A stretch of DNA of 15,507 nt from Lachnospiraceae bacterium UBA7110 (GTDB lineage Bacteria > Bacillota > Clostridia > Lachnospirales > Lachnospiraceae), in NCBI GenBank assembly GCA_002492295.1, contig DKYC01000091.1, positions 1-15,507 on the forward strand, in the 5' to 3' direction. Every line of letters begins with the position of its first letter. The stretch's first letter is position 1. Below, in pieces: positions 14,056-15,507 of the stretch. The notes below the pieces were generated by a model. It worked only from the letters and a program-made list of their open reading frames with translations, was not told the DNA's origin and did no database searches. The position numbers were made by a program, and so were the translations under genes.

Positions 14056-14868
14056 ATGACGGATAATAATTTATATGTTACAATGCTTGGAACAGGTCAT
14101 GCAACTGTAACAAAATGTTACAATACTTGTTTTGTGCTAAGGGAGAATGACCAATGTTTTTTGGTGGATGCAGGAGGCGGAAACCAAATTCTCCGGATAT
14201 TGGAGGAACAGGGAATCGGATTGACACAAATTCATGATATGTTTATCACCCATGCGCACTCCGACCACATCTTAGGTGCTGTATGGGTAATCAGAATGAT
14301 TGGTCAACAAATGCTTCAGGAGAAATATAAAGAAAATTTTAAAATTTATGCAAGCAAAGAAGTGGCAGAACATTTGCAGACAATCTGCAGGATTGTCCTG
14401 ATGCCTAAAATTATCAGACTGTTTGGAAATAAAATTATCTTTATAGAATTGCAGGATGGAGATTCCCATACAATTCTTCATAGAAACATCACCTTTTTTG
14501 ATATTCAATCAACGAAGCTTGAACAGTACGGTTTTGAAATAAAAGAGGAACGCATTCTCTTTTGTGGGGACGAGCCGTTAAAAAAGAAATTTTATGACAA
14601 AGCGATGGGGTGCAGGTATTTACTGCATGAGGCGTTCTGCCTGTATTCCGAGCGTGAAAAATTCAAACCTTACGAAAAACACCATAGTACGGTAAAAGAT
14701 GTCTGCGAAATGGCGGAAGAAAACAAGGTAAAAAATCTGGTCTTAATGCATACGGAGGACAGTCATATAGAGGAACGGAAAAAACGATATCTGGAAGAGG
14801 GAGAACAGTTCTTTTTCGGAAATTTACTGGTTCCCGATGACGGGGAAAGTATTCTGATAGAAAAATAA
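14056..14868 (+). CDS. Metallo-beta-lactamase-fold hydrolase, RNase Z-like
   Basis: This is a metal-dependent hydrolase of 270 aa with an RNase Z-like layout; substrate unknown. It begins LYVTMLGTGHATVTKCYNTC, then FLVDAGGG (36-42). The metal motif H-x-H-x-D-H is intact as H66, H68, D70 and H71 in ITHAHSDHILGAVW. Further candidate ligands are D172 in LFCGDEPL, H191 in LLHEAF, H210 in KHHSTVKD and H232 in VLMHTED. The position in FFDIQSTKLEQYGF where RNase Z-like proteins commonly have a histidine reads Q151, so one ligand may be lost. The open frame extends far upstream through the Uma2 gene in another frame, which is not meaningful. AAAGGAG (14037-14043) lies twelve bases before the ATG at 14056; an ATG at 14029 is possible but lacks a site. 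Confidence 0.85.
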   Translation: MTDNNLYVTMLGTGHATVTKCYNTCFVLRENDQCFLVDAGGGNQILRILEEQGIGLTQIHDMFITHAHSDHILGAVWVIRMIGQQMLQEKYKENFKIYASKEVAEHLQTICRIVLMPKIIRLFGNKIIFIELQDGDSHTILHRNITFFDIQSTKLEQYGFEIKEERILFCGDEPLKKKFYDKAMGCRYLLHEAFCLYSEREKFKPYEKHHSTVKDVCEMAEENKVKNLVLMHTEDSHIEERKKRYLEEGEQFFFGNLLVPDDGESILIEK

Positions 14869-14923
14869 GCTTGATTTTCCCTGTAAAGGGAAAAGGCGTT
14901 TGCCAAAAGGAACGTAAGCTTGA
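14866..14923. repeat. Nine-base direct repeats flanking two small hairpins
   Basis: TAAGCTTGA occurs at 14866-14874, including the hydrolase stop codon, and again at 14915-14923. Between them lie TTTTCCC/GGGAAAA (14875-14894) and GGC/GCC (14895-14904). No T-run follows the first hairpin, so it is not a standard terminator. Confidence 0.4.
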
Positions 14924-15007
14924 AAAGTATCGGGCAGAATAATTGGGATTCACATGGAAGGATATAGTGTAAAATAAATTTTTTACGCGGTAAGAATGGA
15001 GATTGTT

Positions 15008-15391
15008 ATGGTTTTTTGGATATTTATGGTTCTAATGGATTTGCTCATTCCGGTGATGATGATTGGTTTTGGCAGAAGGTTTATACGAAAACCACCAAAG
15101 GAAATCAATATGGTATATGGATATCGGACAACAATGTCTATGAAAAATAAGGAAACATGGGAGTTTGCGCATAAATGCTGTGGAAAAATATGGTATATTT
15201 GCGGAGCAGCTTTGTTTGTGCTATCCACTTTTTTTATGCTTTTTGTCATCGGAAAAAGTGAGAGCAGCATAGGAACCTTAGGTGGAATATTGTGCGGGGT
15301 TCAACTGATTGTTCTATTCGGCTCTATTTTTCTTACAGAGCGGATGCTGAAAAGAAATTTTGACAAATATGGGAACAGGTTCAATTCGTAG
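15008..15391 (+). CDS. SdpI-family small membrane protein
   Basis: This is a small membrane protein of 127 aa. It has an N-terminal hydrophobic segment (about 1-20), the family motif VYGYRTTMSMKNKETWEFAH (36-55), then two more hydrophobic segments (about 60-82 and 90-108) and a basic tail. The YGYRT-x-x-SMKN-x-x-TW-x-FAHK pattern is typical of the SdpI/YhfL family; its best known member, Bacillus SdpI, gives immunity to the SdpC toxin, but most relatives have no known role. TGGAG at 14997-15001 lies six bases before the ATG at 15008. The ATG at 14996 would add four residues and has only a weak upstream site. No toxin-like gene is visible next to it. Confidence 0.75.
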   Translation: MVFWIFMVLMDLLIPVMMIGFGRRFIRKPPKEINMVYGYRTTMSMKNKETWEFAHKCCGKIWYICGAALFVLSTFFMLFVIGKSESSIGTLGGILCGVQLIVLFGSIFLTERMLKRNFDKYGNRFNS

Positions 15392-15477
15392 TGGACAAAA
15401 CGGTGGGGGAAAACAAACGATGAGACGGTTAAGAGATATTTTTCATGAGCTTACGATGTAAGAATAGGAGAATGCAT

Positions 15478-15507
15478 ATGACGAAAATTGTGAAAGAGAC
15501 TATTCAT
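15478..15507 (+). CDS. Start of an unidentified gene, cut by the window end
   Basis: Ten codons from ATG to the last base read MTKIVKETIH, with AGGAG at 15466-15470 seven bases upstream. Too little is present to name a product. An ATG at 15472 is in frame and would add two residues. Confidence 0.5.
   Translation, partial: MTKIVKETIH

Overview
The window looks like chromosomal DNA of a low-to-mid GC Firmicute, most likely a Clostridia/Lachnospiraceae-type gut anaerobe. This is an inference from sigma-A-type promoters, strong AGGAGG-like ribosome binding sites, an AgrC/AgrA-type two-component pair, a MurE with the meso-diaminopimelate DNPR motif, DUF820/Uma2 proteins and an SdpI-family protein. 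No rRNA, tRNA, CRISPR array or insertion sequence was seen.

Layout. (1) 1-2400: a LytTR response regulator (+) and a GHKL sensor kinase (-) face each other tail to tail, 36 bp apart. (2) 2448-8826: a complete-looking F-type ATP synthase transcription unit with a near-consensus promoter, a leader hairpin and a strong terminator. Gene order is atpB-atpE-atpF-atpA-atpG-atpD-atpC. There is no atpH (delta subunit) and no atpI; atpF overlaps atpA by 8 bp, exactly where atpH normally sits. A 164-bp stretch packed with inverted repeats separates atpG from atpD. (3) 8897-13293: a Uma2-family protein with its own promoter, then murE and priA, the last two overlapping by one base. (4) 13383-14868: a second Uma2 paralogue with its own terminator, then an RNase Z-like metallo-beta-lactamase-fold hydrolase. 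(5) 15008-end: a small SdpI-family membrane protein and the first ten codons of another gene.

How the parts work together. The atp genes would encode membrane Fo (a, c, b) and catalytic F1 (alpha, gamma, beta, epsilon). The missing delta subunit coincides with three oddities: an alpha N-terminus about 20 residues longer than usual, a basic C-terminal tail on gamma beyond its signature, and a short b subunit. The first two lie near the top of the F1 hexamer, where delta normally binds, so this may be a structurally divergent, delta-independent ATP synthase. That is the most interesting hypothesis in the window. The sensor kinase promoter is divergent from the atp promoter, but nothing shows that the two-component pair controls ATP synthase. 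murE (peptidoglycan precursor synthesis) and priA (replication restart) are probably co-transcribed housekeeping genes flanked by two duplicated Uma2 genes.

Starts given here were chosen from ribosome binding sites and promoter positions and are often internal to the longest open frame. No database search was possible, so family names rest on motifs read directly from the translated sequence.
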